Below are positions 25,717-33,975 of a stretch of DNA of 49,222 nt, in pieces. Position numbers and translations under genes: made by a program. Positions within the stretch are counted from its first letter, which is position 1. Each line of letters opens with the position of its first letter. Under the pieces are notes generated by a model, which did not search any database, was not told the origin of the DNA, and saw only the letters and a list, made by a program, of their open reading frames with translations. The stretch is from JAHBNG01 sp039028975 (GTDB lineage: Bacteria > Chloroflexota > Anaerolineae > Caldilineales > Caldilineaceae): NCBI GenBank assembly GCA_039028975.1, contig JBCCHB010000130.1, positions 1 to 49,222 of the forward strand, in the 5' to 3' direction.

Positions 25717-26937
25717 GTGCGAGTAAGTTGTCTTCAAGAAAATCTGGCCAAAGGTCTGTCCATTGTTGGTAGGGCCGTTTCATCGCGCAGTACATTGCCT
25801 GTCTTGGGGAACATTTTGCTCGAAGCTAGGGATAACCAGCTTCGGCTGGCAGCAACCAATTTGGAGATTGGCATCAACTGTTGGCTCGGTGCCAAGGTGG
25901 AGGATGAAGGCGCTGTTACCGTACCAGCGAGACTGTTGACCGAGTTCGTCAACAACCTGCCGCCGGAAACAGTAGAGATGGATCTTTCCGTGCGTACCCA
26001 AACGCTTAACTTACAGTGCGCCCGTTATGATGCCAATATCAAAGGGATTGACGCAGCAGAATTCCCCATTATTCCCATGGCTGGCATTGGGGATGAGGCC
26101 GATAACGCCGCCGAGGTGTTAGAAGGTACGCGCATTGAGCTGGAGACGGCTGGCCTGCGCAATATGATTGATCTGGTCTCTTTTGCCGCTTCAACTGACG
26201 AGAGCCGTCCTACATTAACCGGCGTCGAGGTTACCTTTGTCCACGGTCAGTTAAAGATGGCTGCTACTGATGGCTATCGATTGAGCTTGCGTAGCCTAGG
26301 GTTCGGAAATGGCAATGGCAATGATGAGCAGATAGTGGTTATTGTTCCCGCGCGTAGCTTAAGCGAATTGTCCCGGATTAGTGCAGACAGCAACCCAGAA
26401 CAACCCGTTCAGGTACTCGTTACGCAGGCTCGTAACCAGATTCTCTTCCAGGTCATTGGGAAGGGTGCAGATGCTCGGGGCAACTTCCAGCGGGTTGAAT
26501 TGGTCAGCCAGCTGATCGACGCTCGATTCCCTGATTACAATGCAATTGTCCCCAAATCCTACGAAACCCGAACCATTGTGGATACTGCATCTTTGCTCAA
26601 AGCCGTGCGGGTAGCTTCTCTCTTTGCCCGGGATAACTCAAACATCATTCGCGTCGGGGTCCAGCCCAGCAACGATAGTCATAGCGGCCAAATGCGACTA
26701 ACCGCAGCCAGCACAGAAGCAGGTGACAACGTCAACGAAATAGACGCCAACGTAGAAGGTGAAGAGCTGGAGATTGCCTTCGATTCCAGATACCTGATCG
26801 ACGTACTGAGCCGCATCGATGAGCCTCAGATTGTACTAGAGACCACCCAATCCACGCGTCCTGGTGCCATTCGCCCCATTGGTGTAGGTGAAGACGAATT
26901 TCTTCATGTGGTTATGCCCATGCACCCCTCACGATAG
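25717..26937 (+). CDS. dnaN: DNA polymerase III beta subunit (sliding clamp)
   Basis: The beta clamp is a ring that holds DNA polymerase III on DNA. The 406-aa product has the three repeated clamp domains: MRVSCLQENLAKGLSIVGRAVSSRSTLPVL (landmarks SCLQENLAKGL and SRSTLPVLGNIL), the middle domain with SFAASTDESRPTLTGV and ATDGYRLS, and the last ending LHVVMPMHPSR, close to the usual PMR(L) end. It is slightly longer than the usual 366-380 aa because of small inserts (for example GFGNGNGNDEQ). The GTG start has AGGAGG at good spacing. No dnaA or recF is adjacent, and no cluster of DnaA boxes was seen, so this is not evidence of the origin. Confidence 0.97.
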   Translation: MRVSCLQENLAKGLSIVGRAVSSRSTLPVLGNILLEARDNQLRLAATNLEIGINCWLGAKVEDEGAVTVPARLLTEFVNNLPPETVEMDLSVRTQTLNLQCARYDANIKGIDAAEFPIIPMAGIGDEADNAAEVLEGTRIELETAGLRNMIDLVSFAASTDESRPTLTGVEVTFVHGQLKMAATDGYRLSLRSLGFGNGNGNDEQIVVIVPARSLSELSRISADSNPEQPVQVLVTQARNQILFQVIGKGADARGNFQRVELVSQLIDARFPDYNAIVPKSYETRTIVDTASLLKAVRVASLFARDNSNIIRVGVQPSNDSHSGQMRLTAASTEAGDNVNEIDANVEGEELEIAFDSRYLIDVLSRIDEPQIVLETTQSTRPGAIRPIGVGEDEFLHVVMPMHPSR

Positions 26938-26961
26938 TGGTAAACGTATCGAACTTCTAAT

Positions 26962-27113
26962 AAGCTGTCTAAAAGCGTACGAGCGTGTCGTTCTGAAAGA
27001 GCGGAGCGACTACAGAATCTATATTGCTCGGTACAACTACCTTGAGATTCTTCTTGCTGCTTTGCGACCGTAACCGAGCTGCAGGCTCCTCAGAATGACT
27101 TCCCGGACAGCTT
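26962..27113. repeat. Inverted-repeat element downstream of dnaN
   Basis: Outer arms AAGCTGTC (26962-26969) and GACAGCTT (27106-27113) are perfect complements. Just inside are TCGTTCTGAAAGAGC on the left and GGCTCCTCAGAATGA on the right, also complementary. TTCTAA occurs at both outer edges (26955-26960 and 27112-27117), possibly a target duplication. The remainder of the 340-bp gap (27118-27278) shows nothing recognisable. Confidence 0.55.
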
Positions 27114-27278
27114 CTAACATAGACAAGTCGGCACAATTAGCATGTAACGTCATTGAGTGAACACCAAGTAGTCCTATCTCCTCACTCGAAACTACTTACT
27201 GTTCACTTATGACAAAAACTCTCTTCACGAACTTCGATGCAAATAGATACGCCTTTGTGATCGACTTCTCTAGATACT

Positions 27279-30200
27279 CTATGCTAACGCCGCATCCAAC
27301 GCCTCAACCAAATGAATCGGCTTTCGCTCAGTGAAGTGCTCAATCTGATGACGGCAACTAGTTCCACTGGCCACAATCGTCGTTGTAACATCGGCCTCGC
27401 GGACAGCAGGGAAGAGGCGATCTTCGCCAACCATTTGGCTAACTTGATAGTGTTCGCTCCCATAACCAAAGTCACCAGCCATGCCACAGCAGCCACTAGG
27501 AATTACTTGGACTGCATAACCAGCCTCCTGAAGTGCGGCGACCGTAGACTCATTGCCTACCATTGCTTTGTGGTGGCAGTGACCATGAAGAAGAACCTCA
27601 CCAGGAGCCTCTTTCCATAACGCCTGAAAACGCCCAGCCTCTAGCTCTTTGCCTAAAAATTCTTCAAAGGTATAGGCTTTCTGAGCAAGCACTTCGGCTC
27701 GTTTTTTGTCACTCGCTAGCGTCAAATACTCATCTCGCAAGGTCAGAATGCAACTTGGCTCAATACCGACGATTGGTATATCTTGATTTGCATAAGGAGC
27801 GAGCAGGGCCACGTTGTGATCCACCCAAGCCCGGGCTTTGTCTGCCTGCCCACCGGTAATCAAGGGGCGACCGCAACATTTGCGCCCATCGGCTAGATAG
27901 ACAGTATACCCTGCTGCCTCCAAGACTCGAACCGCAGCTTGGGCGACATGAGGCTCGTTGTAGTTGGCCCATGTATCGTGGAAAAGGATCACTGATTTTT
28001 CGTGGCTGGTGGCTGGTGGCTGGTGGTTGGTGGTTGGTTGCTCATCCTTGCTGCCCACAACATCCTCGGGCGTCAGGCCAAGACGTCGAAAACCGGAAGA
28101 GGGTGGGTTCTCTTTGACGATTTCAGTGATATCTCGGGAGAGGTTATTCTGGAGTCGACCGTAGTACCAGCTCTCAAAGGTCTGGGTTGCGTAAGTTGGC
28201 AGGGTTCGTTCTGGGTGGACGCCGATGCGGGCGACTAAGTTTCGACCAAAGTCACTGGTGAGTACTTTGTTAACTAGAGGTATCAGTGGTCTAGCACTCT
28301 TAAAGAGGAGTTCATTTAGGGTAGGGAGCAGTCCCATCATGCGATTAAATAGAGGAAGACCATTGTGCTGGTAGTAGTGGACTAGATATTCGGCTTTGAT
28401 TTTGGCCATATCCACGGCAGATGGACACTCACTTTTACACGCCTTACAGCCTAGGCAGAGATCCATGACCCCGTACATCTCCTTGGAGAATAGCTCATCT
28501 TCGGGGATACGTCCAGCCATGGCATTGCGCAGAGCATTGGCTCGCCCGCGTGTGGAGTCCTGTTCTTCCCGGGTGGCCATATAGCTGGGGCACATGCTGC
28601 CGCTGTTCAGTTTGCGGCAGACGCCCGCACCATTGCACATTTCGATGGCTGGTGCATAGCCGCCATCGGTCCCCCAGTCGAAGACTGTATCCAATGAGAT
28701 GGTCTGATAGGTCGGCCCCATACGCAGATTGTCCGTAGTGGCTGGAGCATCCACAATCTTGCCTGGATTCATCAGGTTTTCGGGATCAAAGGTCTGCTTA
28801 ACTTTGCGCAAAGCCTCGTATAATGTGGGGCCAAAGATGGTTTCATTCAGTGAACTCCGGGCCAGGCCATCTCCATGTTCGCCGCTCATTACGCCGCGAT
28901 ATTCGACGGCCAGATCCGCCGCATATTCGCCTACAACCTTTAGCAGATTGACACCGCTTTCTGTTTTTACGTTGAGAAGTGGGCGCACGTGAAGACAGCC
29001 AGCCGATGCATGGGCGTAGACTGCTACATCTGGAATATCATCTTGCGATCGACAGAAGCTAAGAATGCGTTCTAGATACTCTGCTAACTGCTCTTGAGGC
29101 ACGCTTACATCTTCAATGCCCGCTACGGGTTTGTGGGTGCTGCGGGTCCCCATTAGTAGATTCAGCCCAGCCTTGCGCACATCCCATACCTCATTTTGCT
29201 GTTTGGGATCCAATACGTGGCGAATGCTTCCGTTGAAGCCTCGTCCTCGCATGTGGTCTTCCAAGTGGTCCATCTGTCGCTTTAAGTCTGCTTCATCCTT
29301 CCCATAAAATTCAGTCAAGAGAAGGGCTGCTGGATCGCCGTCCACAAAGTGGAGCCGCTTCGCCCATTCAGGTTGTGCGCGGGCAAGATCCATCAGCTGT
29401 TTGTCTAGGAGTTCGGATGCGCTGGGATTTGTCTCTAAGATATCGGGAATTTTGGCACAGGATTCAACCACATCATCAAATTGGAGAATCACCAACCCTG
29501 TATGAGTCGGCTTTGCTGTTAACTTGACGGTTGCCTCCGTCATCGTAGCCAAAGTGCCTTCGCTACCCGTCATTAGCTGAGCCAGATTGAATTGCTCGAT
29601 TAGGGTTGGATCCGAAATGGGTGGACGAAACTTACTATCAAAGGAGAGCTTGCCTCTCTCCCCAGGAGGAAGTAGGGCTGCGGCCAACCGATCCAGGTTG
29701 TAGCCAGAGGCCCGGCGCCAATGCTTGGGCCAACGCTCTAAAATCTCTTCCATGATTCCGTGAATGATGTTGGGGATTTCGCGGTAGATCTGCCCCTCCA
29801 GTGAATCGGAGCGCCCGCGAGCCACGAGAGAATCTACATCTACTGGGCCGAAACGAGTCTGGGAAGCATCGGCTAAAACAACGGCGGTCTCTAGCACATT
29901 ATCTGCCATCATGCCATAAAGGATACTGTGGCTGCCAGTGGCATTATTGCCAATGCTGCCGCCAATAGTGGCCCGGTTGGCGCTAGCTGGATCTGGGCCT
30001 ATCATCAGCCCATGCTGAGAGAGGGAACTGTTGAGTGCCGCAAAGTTGATGCCTGGCTGGACTGTTGCCGTTTGGGCTTCTTTATCCACGCCCAACACTT
30101 GATTCATGTATTTGCTAAAGTCGATCACAATGGCTGCACCCACCGTCTGACCGGCCAAGGAACTGCCACCGCCCCTGGGCAATACAGGGATCTTGTGACG

Positions 30201-30455
30201 ATGAGCAATCTCCATGGTCGCCTGTACATCATCGGCTGTCTTGGGCAGAACGACACCAACTGGCTGAATCTGATAGAGACTTGCATCGGTGCTGTAGAGC
30301 ATTCGCGTATAGCCATCAAAACGGACATCACCTTCGACGACACGCTTGAGTTCGGAAACAAGTTCTCGACCTTCACTGGGCAGATGGCCCATGTCTGCCT
30401 TCTTCAATTGAGCGGTGTTTGGATAGAGTGAAATGGGCGAAGATGCGATTGTCAT
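27279..30455 (-). CDS. FAD-linked oxidase / 4Fe-4S / CCG-domain oxidoreductase fusion
   Basis: This 1058-aa protein fuses three parts that in glycolate or D-lactate oxidases are often separate. Residues about 40-570 are an FAD_binding_4 plus FAD-oxidase_C unit (VVLPKTADDVQATM, PRGGGSSLAGQTVG, EHGDGLARS). Next come two iron-sulfur sites (CNGAGVCRKLNSGSMCPSYM, CLGCKACKSECPS). The last part is a pair of CCG domains (CCGRPLI, GHCHHKAM, PSGCCGMAGDFGYG). The start at 30455 is supported by AGGTGG seven bases before the ATG; 36 upstream codons are open but look non-coding. A Thr/Pro/His-rich linker (QPTTNHQPPATSHEK) separates the iron-sulfur and CCG parts and is encoded by simple repeats. It probably oxidises a 2-hydroxy acid and feeds quinone; substrate is unknown. 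Confidence 0.92.
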   Translation of the reverse strand: MTIASSPISLYPNTAQLKKADMGHLPSEGRELVSELKRVVEGDVRFDGYTRMLYSTDASLYQIQPVGVVLPKTADDVQATMEIAHRHKIPVLPRGGGSSLAGQTVGAAIVIDFSKYMNQVLGVDKEAQTATVQPGINFAALNSSLSQHGLMIGPDPASANRATIGGSIGNNATGSHSILYGMMADNVLETAVVLADASQTRFGPVDVDSLVARGRSDSLEGQIYREIPNIIHGIMEEILERWPKHWRRASGYNLDRLAAALLPPGERGKLSFDSKFRPPISDPTLIEQFNLAQLMTGSEGTLATMTEATVKLTAKPTHTGLVILQFDDVVESCAKIPDILETNPSASELLDKQLMDLARAQPEWAKRLHFVDGDPAALLLTEFYGKDEADLKRQMDHLEDHMRGRGFNGSIRHVLDPKQQNEVWDVRKAGLNLLMGTRSTHKPVAGIEDVSVPQEQLAEYLERILSFCRSQDDIPDVAVYAHASAGCLHVRPLLNVKTESGVNLLKVVGEYAADLAVEYRGVMSGEHGDGLARSSLNETIFGPTLYEALRKVKQTFDPENLMNPGKIVDAPATTDNLRMGPTYQTISLDTVFDWGTDGGYAPAIEMCNGAGVCRKLNSGSMCPSYMATREEQDSTRGRANALRNAMAGRIPEDELFSKEMYGVMDLCLGCKACKSECPSAVDMAKIKAEYLVHYYQHNGLPLFNRMMGLLPTLNELLFKSARPLIPLVNKVLTSDFGRNLVARIGVHPERTLPTYATQTFESWYYGRLQNNLSRDITEIVKENPPSSGFRRLGLTPEDVVGSKDEQPTTNHQPPATSHEKSVILFHDTWANYNEPHVAQAAVRVLEAAGYTVYLADGRKCCGRPLITGGQADKARAWVDHNVALLAPYANQDIPIVGIEPSCILTLRDEYLTLASDKKRAEVLAQKAYTFEEFLGKELEAGRFQALWKEAPGEVLLHGHCHHKAMVGNESTVAALQEAGYAVQVIPSGCCGMAGDFGYGSEHYQVSQMVGEDRLFPAVREADVTTTIVASGTSCRHQIEHFTERKPIHLVEALDAALA

Positions 30456-30569
30456 AAATATCCACCTGTACCTTCGTGGGATAGTTGAATCTGTTGATAA
30501 TACCTGAACCATTGTGTAATCATTGGATTCTACCGTAGGATATGGTGGACAACAAACCGTCAACGCAAA

Positions 30570-30608
30570 CAGGTCCAGCCTCGAGGGATTGAAGCTGGAC
30601 CTGTTTTT
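30570..30608. terminator. Strong hairpin with T-run
   Basis: CAGGTCCAGC (30570-30579) pairs perfectly with GCTGGACCTG (30594-30603), followed by TTTTT on the plus strand and TTTG on the minus strand. On the minus strand it would end the small-protein transcript from 31.26/30.9 kb before the oxidoreductase gene. Confidence 0.7.
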
Positions 30609-30649
30609 GTATTTAATTTTGCTTTTTATTTATCGACTACTGTGTCGAC

Positions 30650-30670
30650 TTCAAAACGGAGCAGAGTATA
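30650..30670. repeat. Solitary end of a family 1 repeat
   Basis: TTCAAAACGGAGCAGAGTAT reads in reverse as ATACTCTGCTCCGTTTTGAA, the conserved end of the elements at 22.95, 24.40 and 33.51 kb. No second end is visible nearby, so it looks like a relic. Confidence 0.5.
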
Positions 30671-30691
30671 CTTCTTTGTAAGGTGCTTAGC

Positions 30692-30901
30692 TTACTGATG
30701 GGTCCACTCCATCTGTGTATCTTGTGGGCCTTGCAGGTGGGCGCCCATTTCAACCAGGCGAGCACCAAGCCAGTTACGGCTCTTGCTGAAGGCAGCTTTG
30801 ATCTGAACTTCCATAGCTCTGGCTTCGCGCATTTCGTTCAGCAAGAGTTCGTGATGAATCTCGTAATGCTGTTGGGCATTTTGGGGGTCAAATGTATTCA
30901 T
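30692..30901 (-). CDS. Small protein with LGARLVEMGAHLQ motif, function unknown
   Basis: The 69-aa product starts MNTFDPQNAQQHYEIHH and is charged and probably all helical. Its C-terminal half contains NWLGARLVEMGAHLQG, an amphipathic helix of the pattern L-x3-L(V/I)-x2-G-x2-LQ. The next gene upstream, at 31.06 kb, ends with a similar pattern. AGGAA precedes the ATG at good spacing. A strong hairpin terminator follows. The size, the ribosome site, the terminator and the related neighbour make it likely to be real. Confidence 0.55.
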   Translation of the reverse strand: MNTFDPQNAQQHYEIHHELLLNEMREARAMEVQIKAAFSKSRNWLGARLVEMGAHLQGPQDTQMEWTHQ

Positions 30902-31054
30902 TTATTTGTTCCTATTGTGAATAACTGAGTCACTCTGAATCGTATAATATGATTCGATTGCCTACTATCATAATTCACGTTAATAACATATGATTCTCCG
31001 CGTGAACAAGTTCGCTTCATAGTTACAGAGATAGTTGACTGATTGCTCAACCCT

Positions 31055-31261
31055 CTATCGTACATTTCCTTGAAGCTCAAGACTCTTCTGACTCTCTTGA
31101 AGCCATTCACCCAGGCCGATAAGCTGGCGGCTGAGTTGCGCCTTTGTGTACCGGAACATATTCCGACCGCGATTCCCCTGAAACAGCTTGAGCGGTTCAC
31201 GGTTACGTGGAGGCTCCTGGCCGAATCGTTGTACCATATAGACCTCTACTAGGCTGTTCAT
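31055..31261 (-). CDS. Small protein with LSRQLIGLGEWLQ motif, function unknown
   Basis: The 68-aa product starts MNSLVEVYMVQRFGQEPPRN. I selected the ATG at 31261 because AGGGAG stands nine bases upstream; 37 further upstream codons are open but have no site. The C-terminal helix AQLSRQLIGLGEWLQES resembles LGARLVEMGAHLQG of the next gene, in the same direction 153 bp on. The two may be distant paralogues. No membrane segment or known domain is visible. Confidence 0.5.
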   Translation of the reverse strand: MNSLVEVYMVQRFGQEPPRNREPLKLFQGNRGRNMFRYTKAQLSRQLIGLGEWLQESQKSLELQGNVR

Positions 31262-31558
31262 TTGTTTATTCTCCCTATACACTGACAATGCACACTCTTT
31301 TTGTGTTTTTATGATTTTTGTGCGTACTCTTATGTGCGTGGGCAGTGTAACATTGGCACAAGACCTTGTCAATACATAGATATAGATAACAACCTTAAAA
31401 AATCGTGCTTTTGTGTATTTTGTGGGCTGTTATAGGTAAAATTACCTAATTGTCAGCTCTGTGTCAGCCAGCGTTCAGGTCGATATCAGTAGATATTCTA
31501 CGATGGATTTCAAACAGAATATTTTCAAAAGCACTACTCAAAAGATCCAGTGCTGGTT

Positions 31559-31669
31559 GTACTCCGCCAGAAAAGTCTTGTTCCGACTCTTGACTATCCA
31601 TTCTGAGAATTTTCGAGAATAGGGGACAGAACTTTTCTGGCCATCTATATGAAATGGAGCGGAGTATAG
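31559..31669. repeat. Inverted-repeat element, GCCAGAAAAG arms (copy 2)
   Basis: The left arm GCCAGAAAAGTCTTGTTCC (31566-31584) and right arm GGACAGAACTTTTCTGGC (31624-31641) pair with about 15 of 20 matches. Outside them, CTCCGC and GCGGAG extend the symmetry. The right edge GGAGCGGAGTATAG is the reverse of the family 1 end. This is the same structure as at 21.36-21.51 kb. Confidence 0.6.
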
Positions 31670-31768
31670 CTGAGTCGTTACGATGAGTCGGGTACAATGG
31701 CAATGACTTTCCTTAAAAAACTATCATACTTATTTAATCCTACTCCCATCTTGAGCTGTGAAACTACG

Positions 31769-31910
31769 ACAATAGTTCACCTTAACTATGTCAGAAACCG
31801 AGTTTTTCACGGCACCGAGTAATTTGTCGTACGAATAGAGTAGTTTTGCCGCACAAAATAGACTGATGGGTCTAAAAACTCGGTTTCTCTGGCTCAAGGC
31901 GAACTGTTAC
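31769..31910. mobile_element. 142-bp MITE with terminal inverted repeats and 8-bp target duplication
   Basis: The element is bounded by the identical octamer AAACTACG at 31761-31768 and 31911-31918. Its ends are inverted repeats: ACAATAGTTCACCTTAA on the left against GTAACAGTTCGCCTTGA read from the right. Further in, the arms share AGAAACCGAGTTTTT exactly. The internal 50 bases have no coding potential. Size, inverted ends and a perfect target duplication are what a non-autonomous transposon leaves. The remaining parts of the 780-bp gap 31262-32041 hold only the repeat at 31.56 kb. Confidence 0.8.
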
Positions 31911-32041
31911 AAACTACGTTATAAGCTGGTCAAAGAGGCCGGCAGCAATGAGATATTAGTAGGCCGTTCCATACGGCAACTGATCAAGGAGGGAAAAGCC
32001 GGTCAAGAAGGTGAGTTCCCTCTGAAATTTAGGTGGATTAG

Positions 32042-33196
32042 ATGACAAGAATCACAAAAAATATGAAATACGTGGCACTCTTTCTCTTGGCAACAGTACT
32101 CGCGGGGTGCGGGTCACTTGGGGCCACAACTCGCACGGCCGATCAGGTCGATATTGCAGCACTAGTCCAAAAGGAGATCGATGCCCGTCTCAATCAACGC
32201 GCCGATATTATCCCCGCTGGCAATCGTGCCCAATCCGTTCTAGACATAGGATTAGAGGATACGCTGACGGGGCTTTATCAACGGATTAGCCCTTCAGTCG
32301 TCTACATAGTGGTTGGGCAAGGAAGCGGGAGTGGCTTTGTTTATAGCGCTGCTGGCCACATTGTAACCAACAACCACGTAGTGGATGGTGGGAACAGTTA
32401 TGAAATTGTCTTTGCTAATGGCGAACGCCGTCGGGCCAGATTGGTTGGGCGTGATCCAGACAGCGACCTAGCCGTACTCAAAGTAGATTCATTGCCTGAT
32501 ACCGCTGCTCCGCTTCCCTTGGCGGATCCAGCATCCATTCAGGCAGGTCAATTTGCTATAGCCATTGGTAACCCCTTTGGAGAGCAAGGCTCTATGTCGC
32601 TCGGTATTGTTAGCGGTTTGGGGCGTAGCCTGCCGTCCCAACGAGGTCGAGCAACAGGCAGCACCTATTCGCTACCCGAGGTGATCCAGACTGATGCGCC
32701 CATTAATCCTGGTAATTCCGGTGGTCCTCTGCTCAACCTGTCCGGTGAAGTCATTGGGGTCAATGCAGCCATTGCCTCTAGCAGCGGCGTAGGGAGTGGT
32801 GTCGGCTTCTCTATTCCGGTGGCGGCTGTGCGTCGGGTCGTCCCAGGCTTAATTGAGAATGGTAAATATGACTATTCGTATATGGGAGCCAGCTTTGATG
32901 GTGAAGTCTCTTTAGGTGAGCAATCTACCTATGGGCTAACTCAAACCCAGGGGGCCTATGTTGTAGGCATTGCCCCGAATAGCCCGGCTGCTCGGGCAGG
33001 CTTGGTGGCAGCCAATAGCAATACGGGGCGGGGCGGTGACTTGATAATCGCCATCGATGGTCAAGCCGTCAATGATTTTGGGGATTTGAACAGCTATCTC
33101 GTTTTACAGTCCAGCCCTGGGCAGACCATTGAATTGACTGTTTTACGAAATGGACAGAGATATATAGCGCCTTTGACGCTGGCTGTAAGGCCATAG
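32042..33196 (+). CDS. HtrA/DegP-type S1C serine protease, lipoprotein
   Basis: This 384-aa protein is an extracytoplasmic trypsin-like protease of the HtrA family, which degrades misfolded envelope proteins. The N-terminus has a lipoprotein signal with lipobox LAGC (ALFLLATVLAGCGSLG). The catalytic triad is complete: His112 in TNNHVVDG, Asp142 in DSDLAVLKV, and Ser226 in PGNSGGPLL. A single C-terminal PDZ domain (about residues 285-380: GAYVVGIAPNSPAARAGL ... GGDLIIAIDGQAVNDFGDL) follows. AGGTGG lies before the ATG. A strong terminator follows the gene, so it is monocistronic. Confidence 0.95.
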   Translation: MTRITKNMKYVALFLLATVLAGCGSLGATTRTADQVDIAALVQKEIDARLNQRADIIPAGNRAQSVLDIGLEDTLTGLYQRISPSVVYIVVGQGSGSGFVYSAAGHIVTNNHVVDGGNSYEIVFANGERRRARLVGRDPDSDLAVLKVDSLPDTAAPLPLADPASIQAGQFAIAIGNPFGEQGSMSLGIVSGLGRSLPSQRGRATGSTYSLPEVIQTDAPINPGNSGGPLLNLSGEVIGVNAAIASSSGVGSGVGFSIPVAAVRRVVPGLIENGKYDYSYMGASFDGEVSLGEQSTYGLTQTQGAYVVGIAPNSPAARAGLVAANSNTGRGGDLIIAIDGQAVNDFGDLNSYLVLQSSPGQTIELTVLRNGQRYIAPLTLAVRP

Positions 33197-33263
33197 AAGA
33201 GGATATAGTGGAAATGAGCAGTCTCGTCCACTAAGCTATCCATTAAAACCTAAAGTGAAGTAT

Positions 33264-33297
33264 GAGCCGAGTCTTCTTGTGACTCGGCTCGTTTTTT
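33264..33297 (+). terminator. Rho-independent terminator of the HtrA-type gene
   Basis: GAGCCGAGTC (33264-33273) pairs perfectly with GACTCGGCTC (33281-33290) around a 7-base loop and is followed by G and six T. It is 67 bp after the stop codon. Confidence 0.9.
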
Positions 33298-33510
33298 GCA
33301 AGCAGACTAGAACTAGCCACATTGCTACATGCTCAGTAGAGGATGCTACTGAGCTGCCCTGAAAATAGGAGACAGATTCAGTTGGTTTAGAAGGAGCATT
33401 TTCACCCTCACCGGCCACTTGATCCATGAAAAACTACCGATTCTTGATATGTCCTTTTGACACGATGATAGCCAAGATGTATTATCCTGGTTGTTATCGA
33501 ACGAATAAAA

Positions 33511-33690
33511 TTATACTCAACTCCGTTTGAAGACCGAGGTTTGGTTACTCTGGTAGAGCTAAGGGTCGAGAATTTGATAAAACGCAATGGAAGATCTCTC
33601 GGGTACCCGAGATGACAGGACCGAAGTTTCTGGTCTTATTTGCTCTTGATTCCTAAGGAAAATTACGGTTCCCAAATCGATCGCAATATA
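33511..33690. repeat. MITE-like repeat, family 1, copy C, interrupted by family 2
   Basis: The left part TTATACTCAACTCCGTTTGA to GTTACTCTGGTAGAG (33511-33559) matches copies A and B. The right part AAGGAAAATTACGG to CGATCGCAATAT (33655-33689) supplies the other end. Between them sits the 94-bp family 2 element. The rest of the gap 33298-33754 shows nothing else. Confidence 0.65.
33560..33653. repeat. Family 2 element nested in family 1
   Basis: This segment aligns gap-free with 24589-24682 (about 84% identity by eye). TAAGG flanks it at the left junction (33560-33564) and again right after it (33654-33658), a possible 5-bp target duplication. The centre is the perfect palindrome TCTCGGGTACCCGAGA (33597-33612). 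Confidence 0.65.
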
Positions 33691-33754
33691 GGTCTCTGTT
33701 TTCAATCGGAATCCCTTTTTATACTCCCTCTACACTCAATTGCATGGGAACCTC

Positions 33755-33967
33755 ATGGAATCAACTATCCCACCCGAATTTATTAAACTCGACCAATTCC
33801 TTAAACTGGCTCAAATTGTCCAAACAGGCGGAGAGGCCAAGATGCTGATCAGGTCTGGTTTTATCTTTGTCAATGGTGAAGAAGAGACGCGTCGCGGTCG
33901 CAAACTCTATGATGGAGATGAGGTTGGGGTTGAGGGTGAACTGTACGTTGTCCAAGTAACCGAATGA
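33755..33967 (+). CDS. S4-domain RNA-binding protein (YaaA/YbcJ-like)
   Basis: The 70-aa product is essentially one S4 RNA-binding domain: FIKLDQFLKLAQIVQTGGEA, then KMLIRSGFIFVNGEEETRRG and RKLYDGDEVGV. It resembles the small stand-alone proteins YaaA of Bacillus and YbcJ of Escherichia coli, thought to bind rRNA or ribosomal assembly intermediates. I chose the ATG at 33755 with GGGAA upstream; a TTG five codons earlier is open. In Firmicutes yaaA sits beside dnaN, but here dnaN is 7 kb away. Confidence 0.88.
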   Translation: MESTIPPEFIKLDQFLKLAQIVQTGGEAKMLIRSGFIFVNGEEETRRGRKLYDGDEVGVEGELYVVQVTE

Positions 33968-33975
33968 CGATGTGG

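Noticed and set aside
25545..26937. Replication origin near dnaN
   Set aside because: No cluster of TTATCCACA-like boxes and no dnaA, recF or gyrB beside it.
31055..31372. Longer start for the 68-aa small protein
   Set aside because: The added 37 codons lack a ribosome site, while AGGGAG stands properly before the internal ATG at 31261.
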